DNA from: Nitzschia sp. DOCU1
Taxonomy: Eukaryota; Bacillariophyta; Bacillariophyceae; Bacillariales; Bacillariaceae
Direction: 5' to 3'
Assembly: GCA_951394045.1 (NCBI GenBank)
Contig: OX595996.1
Span: forward strand, 558,001-622,000
DNA: 64,000 bases
A model generated the notes under the pieces. The model had not been told where the DNA came from. It saw only the letters and a program-made list of their open reading frames with translations, and made no database searches. Position numbers and translations under genes: made by a program. Shown in pieces: positions 31,137 through 42,232 of this stretch. Numbering within the stretch: the stretch's first letter is position 1; every line of letters starts with the position of its first letter.

Positions 31137-32234
31137 TTATTCGACACGTGCGTAGAAGATTCCCTTGGTAAGGATCTTCTTGGGGATCTTGGATCCCATA
31201 TCGGTATCTCCCAGTTGCGTGGCAACGAACACTCCACCGATTTCGGATTCTTCGGTGTTGACCTTGTTGACTTCCATCTCAATGCGTCCAGTGGTGACAT
31301 CGAAGGTCTTGTTGTTCTCCTTGAAGAGATCATCATCACCTTCCTCTCCGGATTGAAGACCGGGAAGAGCGACGGCCATATCGTAACCGGTCGTGCCTCC
31401 ACGTCCCTTGGGGTCAAGGAAGAGACCAGTGCGGTAAGAAGGCACGGAGAAGTCTCCACCCATTTGGAATCCGGGCTTGAAGGAGGCTCCGTTACCCTTG
31501 GCAACAAGGTCCTTAACAGTGAAAAGGAAGGGAACACGTTCTCCTCCAGGAAGTTGAACAGTGGTGGCAGCGTAGTCAATTCCCTCCTTCTCCTTGAAGA
31601 CGATGTTTCCACCCTCGGAGGAGAGAGTACCCTCAACACCATCCAAAGTGTAGGTTTGACGAGTCATGACCTTGGAGTTGACGAACTTCTTCTCGGTCTT
31701 TCCTCCCTTGCCGATTTCCTCCTCTACGGCCCAGGCCTTGGGCTCAATGCACATATCCACAAGCTTGGCTCCAGACTTGGGGGTGATGGTGCCCTCTCCA
31801 ACAACCTCAGGGCATCTGTTGGCAAGACCGGTTCCCTTGACTTGCAAGTAGGTCAATTCGTTGATCTCGGACTTGGTCAAGGCTTGGGCGGGACCAGCCA
31901 TGATCGACAAAGCAGCGGCTCCGGCAAGGGCGACCTTTCCAGCCTTGGCGAGGTCATCCTTCAACGACATTTGAAGCGCCGTGTTGCGCTGTGATTACAA
32001 CCATTTTAAAAATAGCAAATAGAGTTACAAATGAACAGAATCAGATGTGAGAATCGGTTCCTACATTCACGATCATTGCCCTGCTCGACTCCGCTTTCTC
32101 GAAAATCGCGATCTTCCATTCCAAAACACCTTCCACCAAACGACAAAAGCTACACTCACGTTGGCGGCAGGGGCCGGGGCAAAGGCAGAAGCCGAGGCGG
32201 CAAAAGCAAGGGTGGCGGCAGCGGCGAACTTCAT
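31137..32234 (-). CDS. psbO: PsbO, oxygen-evolving enhancer protein 1
   Basis: Exon 1 (32160-32234) encodes M-K-F-A-A-A-A-T-L... ending A-S-A-F-A-P, the canonical diatom plastid signal and A-S-A-F-A-P motif. A 171-nt intron (GTGAGT...CACAG) leads to exon 2 (31137-31988). Exon 2 supplies a transit-like segment, a thylakoid signal (K-V-A-L-A-G-A-A-A-L-S-I-M-A-G-P-A-Q-A) and the mature barrel. Landmarks are T-Y-L-Q-V-K-G-T-G-L-A-N-R-C-P, two mature cysteines, P-G-G-E-R-V-P-F, and S-Y-R-T-G-L-F-L-D-P-K-G-R-G. The total is 308 residues. It binds photosystem II from the lumen and stabilises the manganese cluster. Its coding sequence has the strongly C-ending codon choice of a highly expressed gene. 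As in psbQ' the first exon carries only targeting sequence. Confidence 0.97.
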
Positions 32235-33176
32235 GGTGATTGCTCTAAGATGTTGAATTGTGGTTCCCACAGATTGGCCGTTGATGTCGTCATGCAAACG
32301 CAAGGGAAGGGGCTTCGAAGACCATGATTTTCCTCAAGGCTCGGAAACCACGCACGTAGAAGTTTGCATCGAAAAGGATACGCCTTCGAGTTGAAGTCAA
32401 ATCTTTGAAGGTATACCTCAAGATTCCATGTTTTCTATGCGCGGGGGGTCAAATTGCACGAACGGGATGGAATCCAAGGTTTGGTACACGAGTCCCAACA
32501 TCAGGCGGGATACAATATTGTCTGTCATGCGTTCGTTTGATGCTTTGGGTTGAGAACTCCTCCCCCAGACAGACTGCCAGGCGCTCTCGGCGCGATCGTG
32601 ACCAATCGTGATTTTTCACTTTTGCGTGCTCCTTGCTCGCTACATGGATTTGAATACATAGGGGGCGACTTCTGTCTCTAGTGCTACTTGAGTTATCTCT
32701 CAAAGGGAGTTTAGATGCTTATTTTGTAGTGGACTTGATTGTCAGCCTTTGCTAGTCAATTCAAGTAAATGAACACATCGTTGCGGGCATCGTCTCCGGT
32801 CGTTCTTGTATTCTGTCAAGTTACACCGGGCAAGCTGAAGCCTATTCGATCCGAAACTATGTCTCCGGCACCATTATTAGAGACGATTGGTGCAGTCCAA
32901 AGATTATAATCCACTAGCTGTTTTAGCCACTATTCAAAAATGTGTGATAATACTATACGTAGTTTCCAACGATATGCTTGGGGGCAACTTATAGTACCGT
33001 AGGTAACAAATTTCTTTAGCTTTGATTATGCAGTAGTCTAACCATGCAAATTAGATTCTCTGCTTAGATTCTCCACATGAAATTCCGATGAACATCTTGT
33101 GTGAGAAATTTAGCATTGGCTCGTTTTAGCGCAATGAAAAGGAACAAGTAAACACCACAAACATCGAGTATAGAAC
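32235..33176. other. Intergenic, about 940 bp
   Basis: This contains the psbO upstream region. No gene, repeat or recognisable light-responsive element could be assigned by eye. Confidence 0.45.
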
Positions 33177-33500
33177 TTAGGTCCCGTAACCAAGTCCGAA
33201 ACCCAACGCAAGGGATAACATACAGGATACCAACGCCACACTGTAAGAGACATCAGGTTCCTCTTCTGACTCGTAGTATTGAACCACCTGGACAGGGGAG
33301 ATGCCAGGGGGTAACGCAAAAGTCGCACCCCCAGAATTGGGAACGGCACTTTGCTCCTCTTGGGGGCGTTGTTCCCTTGCTGCCTCTTTCGTGAAGGGAA
33401 CGTATTGCAGGGTGGCCCTTCTTTCTTTCTTCTTTGTTGTAAAGGCTTCTATCCGTGAGAAGGCAAGGACCAGGAGCATCAATACGCGAAGAGTCTTCAT
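33177..33500 (-). CDS. Small plastid-targeted single-helix membrane protein, unknown
   Basis: The ATG at 33500 gives 107 residues. Residues 1-20 form a signal peptide ending R-I-E-A-F-T, with an A-F plastid motif. A basic segment (K-K-K-E-R-R) follows, typical of a transit peptide. A Gln/Glu-rich middle comes next, then P-P-G-I-S-P-V-Q-V-V-Q-Y-Y, an acidic patch and a final transmembrane helix (S-V-A-L-V-S-C-M-L-S-L-A-L-G) ending G-Y-G-T. The layout resembles small nucleus-encoded photosystem or thylakoid assembly subunits, but I recognise no family. The upstream in-frame extension lacks targeting character, so the ATG at 33500 is preferred. Confidence 0.6.
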   Translation of the reverse strand: MKTLRVLMLLVLAFSRIEAFTTKKKERRATLQYVPFTKEAAREQRPQEEQSAVPNSGGATFALPPGISPVQVVQYYESEEEPDVSYSVALVSCMLSLALGFGLGYGT

Positions 33501-34473
33501 TTTGGGCGGGGAAAGTCGCACCACCGGCCGCGTCAGTTGAATCCGTTGGGTGGTAGATAACCTTGTTTCCTGGGCTGCCAACCGATGCAACAACAACTAG
33601 AATATCTATGGGGGGAATGAGAGAGACTCGGGCTTGCTTAGAGATTAACAAGTCAGACGAGAGTCTCGGATCAGATTATGAAGTGAAGTCGGAAAGTTTT
33701 AAAGCACGAAACACGAATCTCTGCCGCGCCGCGTTTCCGCTGAGTTGATCAAGTACCAGGCAGCAGGCAACCCGGGAAGGCGTTGTTGGCTTGCTGTGTG
33801 GCTCCCAGCCGCTCGCTGATGTGTTAGATACCAGCTGCCCCTTTCTCTGCTTGAAGCACCTCCACCCCGTAGATTTTACGGAGAATTCGGTAAGTAGGGT
33901 TTACATAAGCCCAAAGAACAGTAGATGACTGATGTCAATGATGTTGTCGAGAACTTCGCCCTTAAATGACTCTAATTACGTTGACTTGCGTCACCTTGAA
34001 ACTTCGTACTGATGACATCAATGGTTGAAATCATGTCTTCAAAAATACAGCGAGGCACTAAAGACTCCAAGTACGCACTTTCTTGTTTGCATCGAATTCG
34101 AACGGACAGAAAGCGTTCCGAAAATTGATGGGTGGTGAAAAAAGCATTCCAATCGATTTGGATGTCCTCGCCGACTGCACATCACATCAGCCAAACTAGC
34201 ATCCCGTCGTGAGCTACTTCAGAAAGAGATCCAACAACTATTTGAAAGTCTCCTCATTCCGACTGAGAATCGACGGCGCGTCAACGACGTTTCCAATCTG
34301 CGGCTATTGACGCTGATTCACAACCTTGTGCGAAAGAGCGGGTTGGATTCCGTCGTGTTGCTTGGTATCTAGCTTAAAGAACTGTAAAATAGATGCTGAG
34401 TGCCGGTAACTGAATAAAGGCACATGTCCACACGGGTCGAAAAGGTCTGGACTCGAAGTGGTACAAGTCGTTC
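33501..34473. other. Intergenic, about 970 bp with possible gene remnant
   Basis: No full gene is visible. A 77-codon ATG-less open stretch at 34139-34372 on the plus strand reads like protein (helical, K-L-A-S-R-R-E-L-L-Q-K-E) and may be an old gene fragment. Confidence 0.35.
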
Positions 34474-37400
34474 CTATGCGAGAAGAATAGCCGCAAAAAA
34501 CGTCGCCACGGCCCCGAAACCAGACGCACTTGTAGCCATCGTTCCTACTCGGGCTGCCGACGAATGCCGTGACGGACAGGAAGTGTCGCCATAGTACGTT
34601 GCACTGTCACAAGGAAGGCATTTAGCGTCGGGGGTTCTGCGGCCTTGCGAGTTGGAAGATCCAGGCTTGCAGAGTATGGCATCACAACCATACTTGCCCA
34701 CCTCCCCGTTGTTCCATTTCGCGTTGTCGCAAAGAACAAGAGGAAGACCCAAGATTTGATTTCCGGAAAGATAAACCGCCATGTCACTGAAACGGTCAAA
34801 TTCTTGCGGAACAACTCCAGTTAGTTGGTTTCGGGCCAGCCGAAGGGTCGGCATTTCGTTGGAGCCCAGCCTATCGAAAACTTTCCGAGATATCTGGCCA
34901 GTCAGCTCATTGTTGGAAATATCAATGTAGTCCAGGAATTCCATGTCATCAAAGGACGGTAGGTCGCCTGAAAGTTTGTTGGAATCGAGGCGAAGACTAA
35001 CCAGATACTTCAGCGGAGCGAACGACTTAGGCAGAGTACCTGTCAATGAATTGTCGTTGAGTTTCAAAACTCGTAGATTTGTAAGAGCCAAGATTTCTTG
35101 TTCCGGGAATGATCCTCGCAGTGATGTAAAGCCTGCATCGAACGAAACCAACGAAGTGGCAGCTCCGATTCCGTGCAAGGAGTGCAGCATCGTCGAGTCA
35201 AGTCGTAGGTCTTGAAGCTTTGTTGCGCTCCCAATGTTTTCGAAGCTGAATTCCAGCGGGTTCGAATACAACCATAAAGTCTTTAGCCCTGGAAGAAAAA
35301 ACAAATCCGGGCCAGGCAAGCCCCGAATATTGTTCCCTCGTAAGTTGATGATCGCTACGTGCCCTCCGACGCAGCCAATACCGTACCAATCACAGATGTC
35401 AGCCGTTGAGCCCCAAAAGTCGTTCCGGTGCCACATATTTCCGTTTAGAGCATAATATAGGTTCACCAGTATTTCGCGTTCGGTGAGCGTCTGGTCGCAA
35501 GACTTCGAACCGTAGTATTTTGCTGCACCATCTTTGCTGCATTGCTCGCAAGTGGCTGCTTCATCGTCGACGCGACCACTTGGATTGGCTGACCCAGGAG
35601 AACATAGGAATGCGCTGCATCCGTACGAATTGACTGCGCCGTCCATCCAATCATTGTTCTCGCAAAACGACGCTGGAAACCCTTCGATCATGTTGCCGTC
35701 GAGTTCCAGGCTGAGTTTCGAGATTTTTCCAAGGTCTTCTGGTACAATCCCTGTAAGGACATTGTCACTCAACTTTATTTCTCCAATAGATCGAGAAGCA
35801 CTAACAAAATTTACGGGGATGGACCCACCAATATCGTTGCCTTGCAGATACACACCCGTCAACTGTGGGAGCATATCAAGGGATGGCAAGGTTCCCGAAA
35901 GTCTTGGGCCAGACTTGTCTAGGCGAAATGCTGCAAAAACTTCGAGCGCGGGCATCGACGACAATTCTTGCGGAATCTGCCCATACAACATATTCTCGGC
36001 AAGGACTACGAGGAGCAAGTTAGAAGCAGCAAAGGGCATGAAATTCGTATCGGCTCCCCGTTATACTCACCAAGCACCTGTAGATACCGAAGTCGCCCGA
36101 TTTCCGATGGAATGGTCGATAGGAAGTCGTTTCCAACAGCATAGAAAGAGCGAAGGTTTGTCATTTTTCCAAGCTTGGTCGGAAGGCTTCCGTAAAATAG
36201 GTTGTCCGCCATGTAGAGAGATTCGAGAGTGTTGGAAAGGGCGAATAACTCTTCAGGGAAAGTTCCCTTGATCTTGTTGCCAGTGATGTGGAGCTCTTTC
36301 AATCCAGTTGCGGCGGAGATCCCATCGAGGGATTTCAATCCTGATTCTGTCAGATACAGACTCTCGAGAGTTTTTGCAACATTGCCGAGGCCGTCAAACT
36401 CAATAACAAGATTGGGATTTTTCCCCAAGCTCAAGGATCGAAGTGCAGGCAGCGTCCAGACTTCTGAGGGAAGCGTTCCTGATAAGCCGTTTCCATCGAG
36501 ACGAATAGAAGTAACTCCTTCTGCATCTTCCCTGTCGCCATCCTCGCATGCCACACCTTCCCAGCTACAGATCGGTGCTTCGGTATTCCAGTTCGAAGAG
36601 TTGACCCAAAAAGCGCCACCAGCTTCCTCGAAGATTTTGCTCAGGGTGTCGCGTTCTGATGTAAAGTCCTCGCACTGAGTGTGCCCCAGGTACGGGTCGT
36701 TCGCCAGCTGACCACACGGAACGCATGGATTTCCTGAAGACTCGTGACCGAATTGGTTGAAGGTTCCTTGCGGGCAAAGGATAGCATTGCAAGTTCCCAC
36801 TACTGCTGCCTTCCCACCCATCCAATCACCAAGAACGCAAAGATCGGGTGGGATCTGGAGGATTTTGTTATCTGCTAAATCAATGTCCAACGATTCGAAA
36901 CGCTTGAGCTCGACTGGAATAGTGCCTGTAATATCATTGTTTCGCAAATAAACCGCTATCGAAGCATTTCTCAAACCATTAATCATGAAATTGTCGGGAA
37001 TCGGCCCAGAAAGGTCGTTGTGCGAAGCATCAAAGTACCTAAAAGCGAACAGATGAGCCTGTAGTATTCAATTTCTGCGTCGAGACGACGAAGATGGGAT
37101 CTTACCTTAGATTCGGAGCCCCCGACAAGCTAGGCACTGGTCCGGTTATTAGTTCAACGCCTTGCTGCTCGCGTACTGAGAATTGCTCCAGCCTCGGAAG
37201 ATTGCCAAGGGCGTCTGGCAAGGTGCCACTCAGGAAATTGTGAGCTAACACTAAATCAGTCAAATTTGACATACGGCCGAGTTCTGAAGGAATCGGTCCA
37301 GTGATGCGGTTCCCGTACATGTAAAGTTCACGCAAACTCGCCATTTGACCAAAGTGCCGGGAGATCGTTCCCGTTATGGCATTGTAGGAGAGAAACAGAG

Positions 37401-40400
37401 ACTCCAGGTTTGTCATAGCAAAGATTTCGTCCGGGACACTATGGAGATCATTGTTTGTTGCGTGGAAAGCCCTTAACGACGTCGCCCTGGAGATACCTGC
37501 CATAGTTGTCATTCCAGTTCCCGACATTCTAAGAAACTCGAGCTTTGTGCCCTCTGGAATTTTGGCGAAGTTGAGCTCGATCTGATTCTCTTTCAAGTCA
37601 AGGACCTTAAGGTCTTGCAGTGTAAATATTTCGGACAACGTATCCTTGCTGGCTGAAGCCCCAGCGAGCAAATTGTTGCCCAAACTTATTTCGGAAACGT
37701 GTTCGTTATCTTCGCATGACAGCCCGTACCAGTCGCAAACTGAGCTATCGGAAAGCCAATCCGTTTGAATAAGCCAGTTTGTCCCGTTGGTATATTCGTA
37801 GAAATCAAAGAGAATCCGCCTTTCTTCCACAACCCGCGGGTCAAGACATGCTAGCGTCCCGTAAAACGGGGCGCTTGTTACTCCCGCAGCACACGGGACG
37901 CAAGATTCCGTCGCCTCCGTTTTGCGACCAGTTGTAGCTTGGGTACCAGGCGGGCAAAGGATTGCATCACAGGTGCCGAAAAGGCCAACTTGCCCCTTTT
38001 GCCATTCGTTTTTTTGACAGAGGTTCTCCGGTAATGCCAGCAGCCTGTTCCCCCCAAGCTCGATATTCAGGGCCGAGAACCTTGACCATTCTTCTGGGAC
38101 AGAACCTTCGAATTGATTTTTCGCCAAATTGACTGTGAGCTCTGCGCTTGCATCCACTTGAGCCAAGAGGTTCGGAGGAAGTGCTCCCGTAAAACCATTC
38201 CCACTGGCATCAATGTATTTCAAAGCGGGGCTCCGATCGAATGCCGGGAATGAACCCCAGAATTTTTTCCCGTTTTGTTGCGAAATATCGAGCCTTTCGA
38301 GCTTCGACAATTCGGAAAATTCGCTGGGAATGGTACCAGAGAGTTCATTGAGCTGGATATCGAGCTCGGCCAGATCGGTCAAAAGCCCCAATTCTGAGGG
38401 CAACGGTCCAGTAAAGCTGTTGTCGTCCAATTCGATCTTGGTAAGTCTTGTCAACTTTGATAGCTCAACCGGTACACTTCCTGAAAAGTGATTGGCGCGC
38501 AAGAAGAGCCATTGGACTTGGGTCAATTGAAAGATGTCTTCTGGAAGTGTGCCACTGAACTGGTTCTCTGCAAGGTGAAGCTCGGTAAGGTTGTCCGACA
38601 CCATTCCTATACCCTTCAATGAACGCAAGTGACAAGTCGACAGTTTCAGCGTGTGCAGACCCTCGGCCTTTTCGATCCCTTCAAAACTGACATCGACTTC
38701 ATTTCTCGTGAACGCAAGTTGTCTCGCATGCGTCAGCTCCCAGATTTCGGGAGGAATAGTTCCCCGGAGTCCAAAGCGATTCAAACGCAGCTCCAGAACC
38801 CCTGAATTGGCATAAGCATGGTCACATTCAACACCCTCCCTCTGGCAAATCGGAACTCCAGGTCGAAGCCAGTTGTCGTGGTTCGCTGTCCAGTAGCGCC
38901 CACCAGTTGCAGTAAACAATTTGTCAAGGATTTCCTTTTCGCGGCTCGGGGACAAATTTCCACAAGATATTCTACCGTACCAAAACGCCCATTCATCGTC
39001 GGGAGAGTCAGGTTTCGCATCGCATGGCAGGCAAGGCCCATCATCTGTTGCCTTTCCAAACTCGTTCCACGTGCTTGGTGGGCAAAGAATAGCGTTACAC
39101 TTGGTTGTAGCGTTTTCGATTTTACCCAATTCTCCCTGCATCCAATTGTCTTTGCTGCATAAAACATCCGAAATGCTGGTTGTGCCCAAATGGAACGTGA
39201 CAGACGAGAATCAGCAATCTAGCCTTCCTATTCAGCAGCACGGAAATTCACCGGATACGTACCTCGTGATTTTGTTACCTTCCAAATTCAAGACGAGCTT
39301 GTCAAATGAGTTGAGTGATGCTGGAATTTCGCCCTCGATTTGATTGAAGCTCAAAGAAACGGTGATTTCGCTGTACTTGTCAGCAACTCGCGCCAAGAAA
39401 CTGCTAGGGATTGTTCCTGTGATCGCATTGTATCCCAAATTGACCTCTTTGAGACTTGGGAATGTGTCGAATGCTGGTAGTGGACCCCCAATGTTAGCGG
39501 CACCTTCGGTCTGGTGAATCGCTAGGGTCACCAGTTCAGTTAACGCGCGGATTTCCGCCGGAATCGACCCTGAAAATTCATTCTCCGAGAGCTCAAGGTT
39601 TCGAAGCCCGGTCAATGCGCCGATTTCGGGTGGCAGGGTTCCCGTTAATTGCATTCCATACATGTTCAATTCTTCCAGAAGGACGAGCTGCCCGATCTCA
39701 GTGGGAATCGTCCCATTGAAATGTCCGTGTTGGAGATGCAAGGTCCGAAGATTGGTCAAATCGAAGAGCTCGGTAGCCATAGGTCCCTCGATAGTGAGAC
39801 CGTCCAGCAAGAGCTGCTGCAAACTCGTCAATCCCCCGATTCCTTCTAGACTCTGGATTTTGACGTTGGACAAAACCAAGGATGTCAAGCCCTGCGCTTT
39901 CGATGCACCAGTCAGACTCTCCATTTGGACATTATTATTGGATATGTCAAATGCTTGCAGCGTCGGTATTGAAAAAATATAGTCGGGAACAACTCCATAC
40001 ATTTCATTATTCGGCAACAAGAGATCTGTAATCTGGCCTTCCGAGTTACAAATGATTCCAAACCAACCACTGCAAATGTTGAGAGTCGTTCCGTCCAAGT
40101 CGCCCAGGCTCACCGTGCCACTAATCAGGTCATCCAATGCATTCCATCCGTCTCGTATCGTCCATTTTTCTCCGGCCATATCTACATGAAATTTCGCCAA
40201 GATCTGCCAGGGCTCGAGAGGTAAACCATCTACCGCATCCACGTCACCTGGTGCCGATTCGTCGGGATAACAACTCGTACTTCCCAGCACGACGGTCTCA
40301 TTTTGGTGTGCGCTGGCATCCGGACAGGGTGCACATGGATTTTCGGACCCAAACGCACGCCCCAACATGTTGTATGTTCCCTTTGCACACAAAATGGCAT

Positions 40401-41704
40401 CACAATTGAATTCTTCCACAAGGCCTCCCATCCATCCACCCTTATGACACAACTCGTCGGGAATGCCACTAATGGCATTTCCCACCAAATCGATACTCAA
40501 CGCCTCAAAGCGTTCTAACGCCTGGGGAATGGTTCCCGTCAATTGATTGTACGTCAATCCTACCGAAACAGGGGTATTGGTCAACGTATTGTGTCTCAAA
40601 AAATCCGATGGAATAGTCCCCGTAAACGAATTCCCTATCAGAAGAGCAAGATATATCAGTGGAGGTGAGGTCAGAGAGACGATGGCAGCTAGCAACTTCC
40701 AGATGCAATCACGCTCAATTTGACGTACCATCCAAAAACAACAATGATAGATACGGCATATTCCCGAAGGTCAAGAGCGGCCCCGTCAATCCCCCACCCT
40801 CAGATGTCGTATTTCTTGTCTTATCGGCTTGATTGTAGACACGATGAATGGACAAATCCTTGACATTGACCATTTGTTCTACTTCCGTAGGCAGAGTCCC
40901 CGTAAACTTGTTATTCCCCAACCCCACTACTTGTACCAGATCCAACAGCCCCAATTCTGTCGGTATCGTCCCCTCCATTCGATTGTCGAATAAATATAAT
41001 TCTGTTAATTGCGTCAGACGTCCAATTGTCGTGGGAATTGTGCCAGGGATTTGGTTAAACGCGAGATACAAAATTTCCAGCTGCAAGCATGTATCTACTT
41101 CTTCCAGGACCTTGGTTTGAATTTGATTCTTGTTGACATTCAATTGCTTCATTGTGGCTTGAGCATAGGAAATACCGTCTATATCGGACAGGTGATTTTC
41201 GGAAGCAGTCAACGTGTCCAACGGGCTACGGGGGTCGTTTACGGGATCCGTAGTTAACAAGCCCGTCAGGGAGAGGGATGTTAACAAGTTGCTCCGAACG
41301 CTGACTGACTGGAGACTTGCCAAGCGCCACAGAGAAGGAGGAATGGATCCATTCAAATTGTTGCGACTCAAGTCGAGTCGAATGACTTTGTTCGACGTCG
41401 GATCACATGAGACCCCGTGCCATTCACAAATCGGGAAGTCCGATTTCCAATTTTCCTTGATCTTCCAACTGTCACCAGAGGTGGCATCATAAAGGGACAT
41501 CAGTATGTCTCTTTCCGTCATGGTATCAGCAGAAACAACATATCGACTGTATGCCAGTGTTAACAAGATGAAGACTTTCCAAGACGAATGAAGCTTCCGA
41601 ATGCACGAGTCATTGTGGTTGTTCCCTTTCTTCTTTCGTTTCGTTCGAACGGAGATTTCGTGCTGGCATTTTAACGTCGAACTTGAACCAGAACTAGAAC
41701 ACAT
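34474..41704 (-). CDS. Giant six-module leucine-rich-repeat surface protein
   Basis: Five exons splice in frame: 40729-41704, 39263-40634, 37106-39175, 36071-37038 and 34474-36005. Introns are 94, 87, 67 and 65 nt, and every junction restores an LRR. The product is 2305 residues. After about 40 hydrophilic residues comes a signal sequence (W-K-V-F-I-L-L-T-L-A-Y). Six modules follow. Each has a helical cap with a W-x-G-x-x-C-type motif (for example C-E-W-H-G-V-S-C), about ten plant-like LRRs (L-x-G-x-I/L-P), and a Cys segment patterned as L-C, W, C-x-A-I/F-L-C, G-R/G-K, C-x-x-C, Y-x-G-x-x-x-C. The C-terminus is a short hydrophobic tail after a Ser/Ala region, which suggests a GPI anchor. LRR ectodomains of this kind bind proteins or peptides. 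No kinase domain is present, so a receptor-like or adhesive surface role is inferred. Confidence 0.85.
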
Positions 41705-42232
41705 GGTTCTGAAGAGGTGATCTCGCCGTTGTTTTCGATTACAAGTGGGGGTGCAAGAAACAAGAGAGAAAGGTTAAAACGAAGGGTCTTTTGGAGAGAA
41801 AGCATGTGTGTGGGGCGTTGTGTGTTGCACTTCACTTTTTAACGGTTCCTCGATTTGATGCCTTTCTCGCGTATGTAGACCACCTACTGCTGGTAGCCGG
41901 CGCAGGCGCCGCAGGGAGAAGCTCGGTTGGAGTTCGAAATTGTTTTCATACATATGTATGCTGCATAGGTATGGTAGGTCGAAGGAATAGGTTCCCCACC
42001 CGGCGGCTTGTCGGCCTCGACAATGGCATCGCCATGCTTTTTAGTCGCAGACCAGATCCATGTGGGACATCAAATGCAGAATACTTTTAAGCCACCACCA
42101 TGCTCTCCGGGAAGCCTTCTCTCAACTTGAATCATGCTTGGATGCAGCACAGGACAAAGCTTTCGTGCGTTGGATTGGTCTCCTTGATCGTGCTAGACGC
42201 AAAAATCAATTCTCATCCAACCTTGACCGATC
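41705..42232. promoter_or_regulatory. Divergent region, LRR gene / four-repeat gene
   Basis: This holds both promoters. A GC-rich palindrome GGCGCAGGCGCC lies near 41902, and ATATGTATGCTGCATAG near 41952 is shared with about 12269. Confidence 0.35.

Noticed and set aside
31215..31994. A 259-codon open frame antisense to psbO
   Set aside because: It mirrors the biased codon use of psbO on the other strand, runs through the psbO splice acceptor, and has Ser/Gly/Leu-rich content with no motif.
35240..35270. GGTTCGAAT string resembling a tRNA T-loop
   Set aside because: It lies within an LRR exon and no acceptor or anticodon stem can be formed around it.
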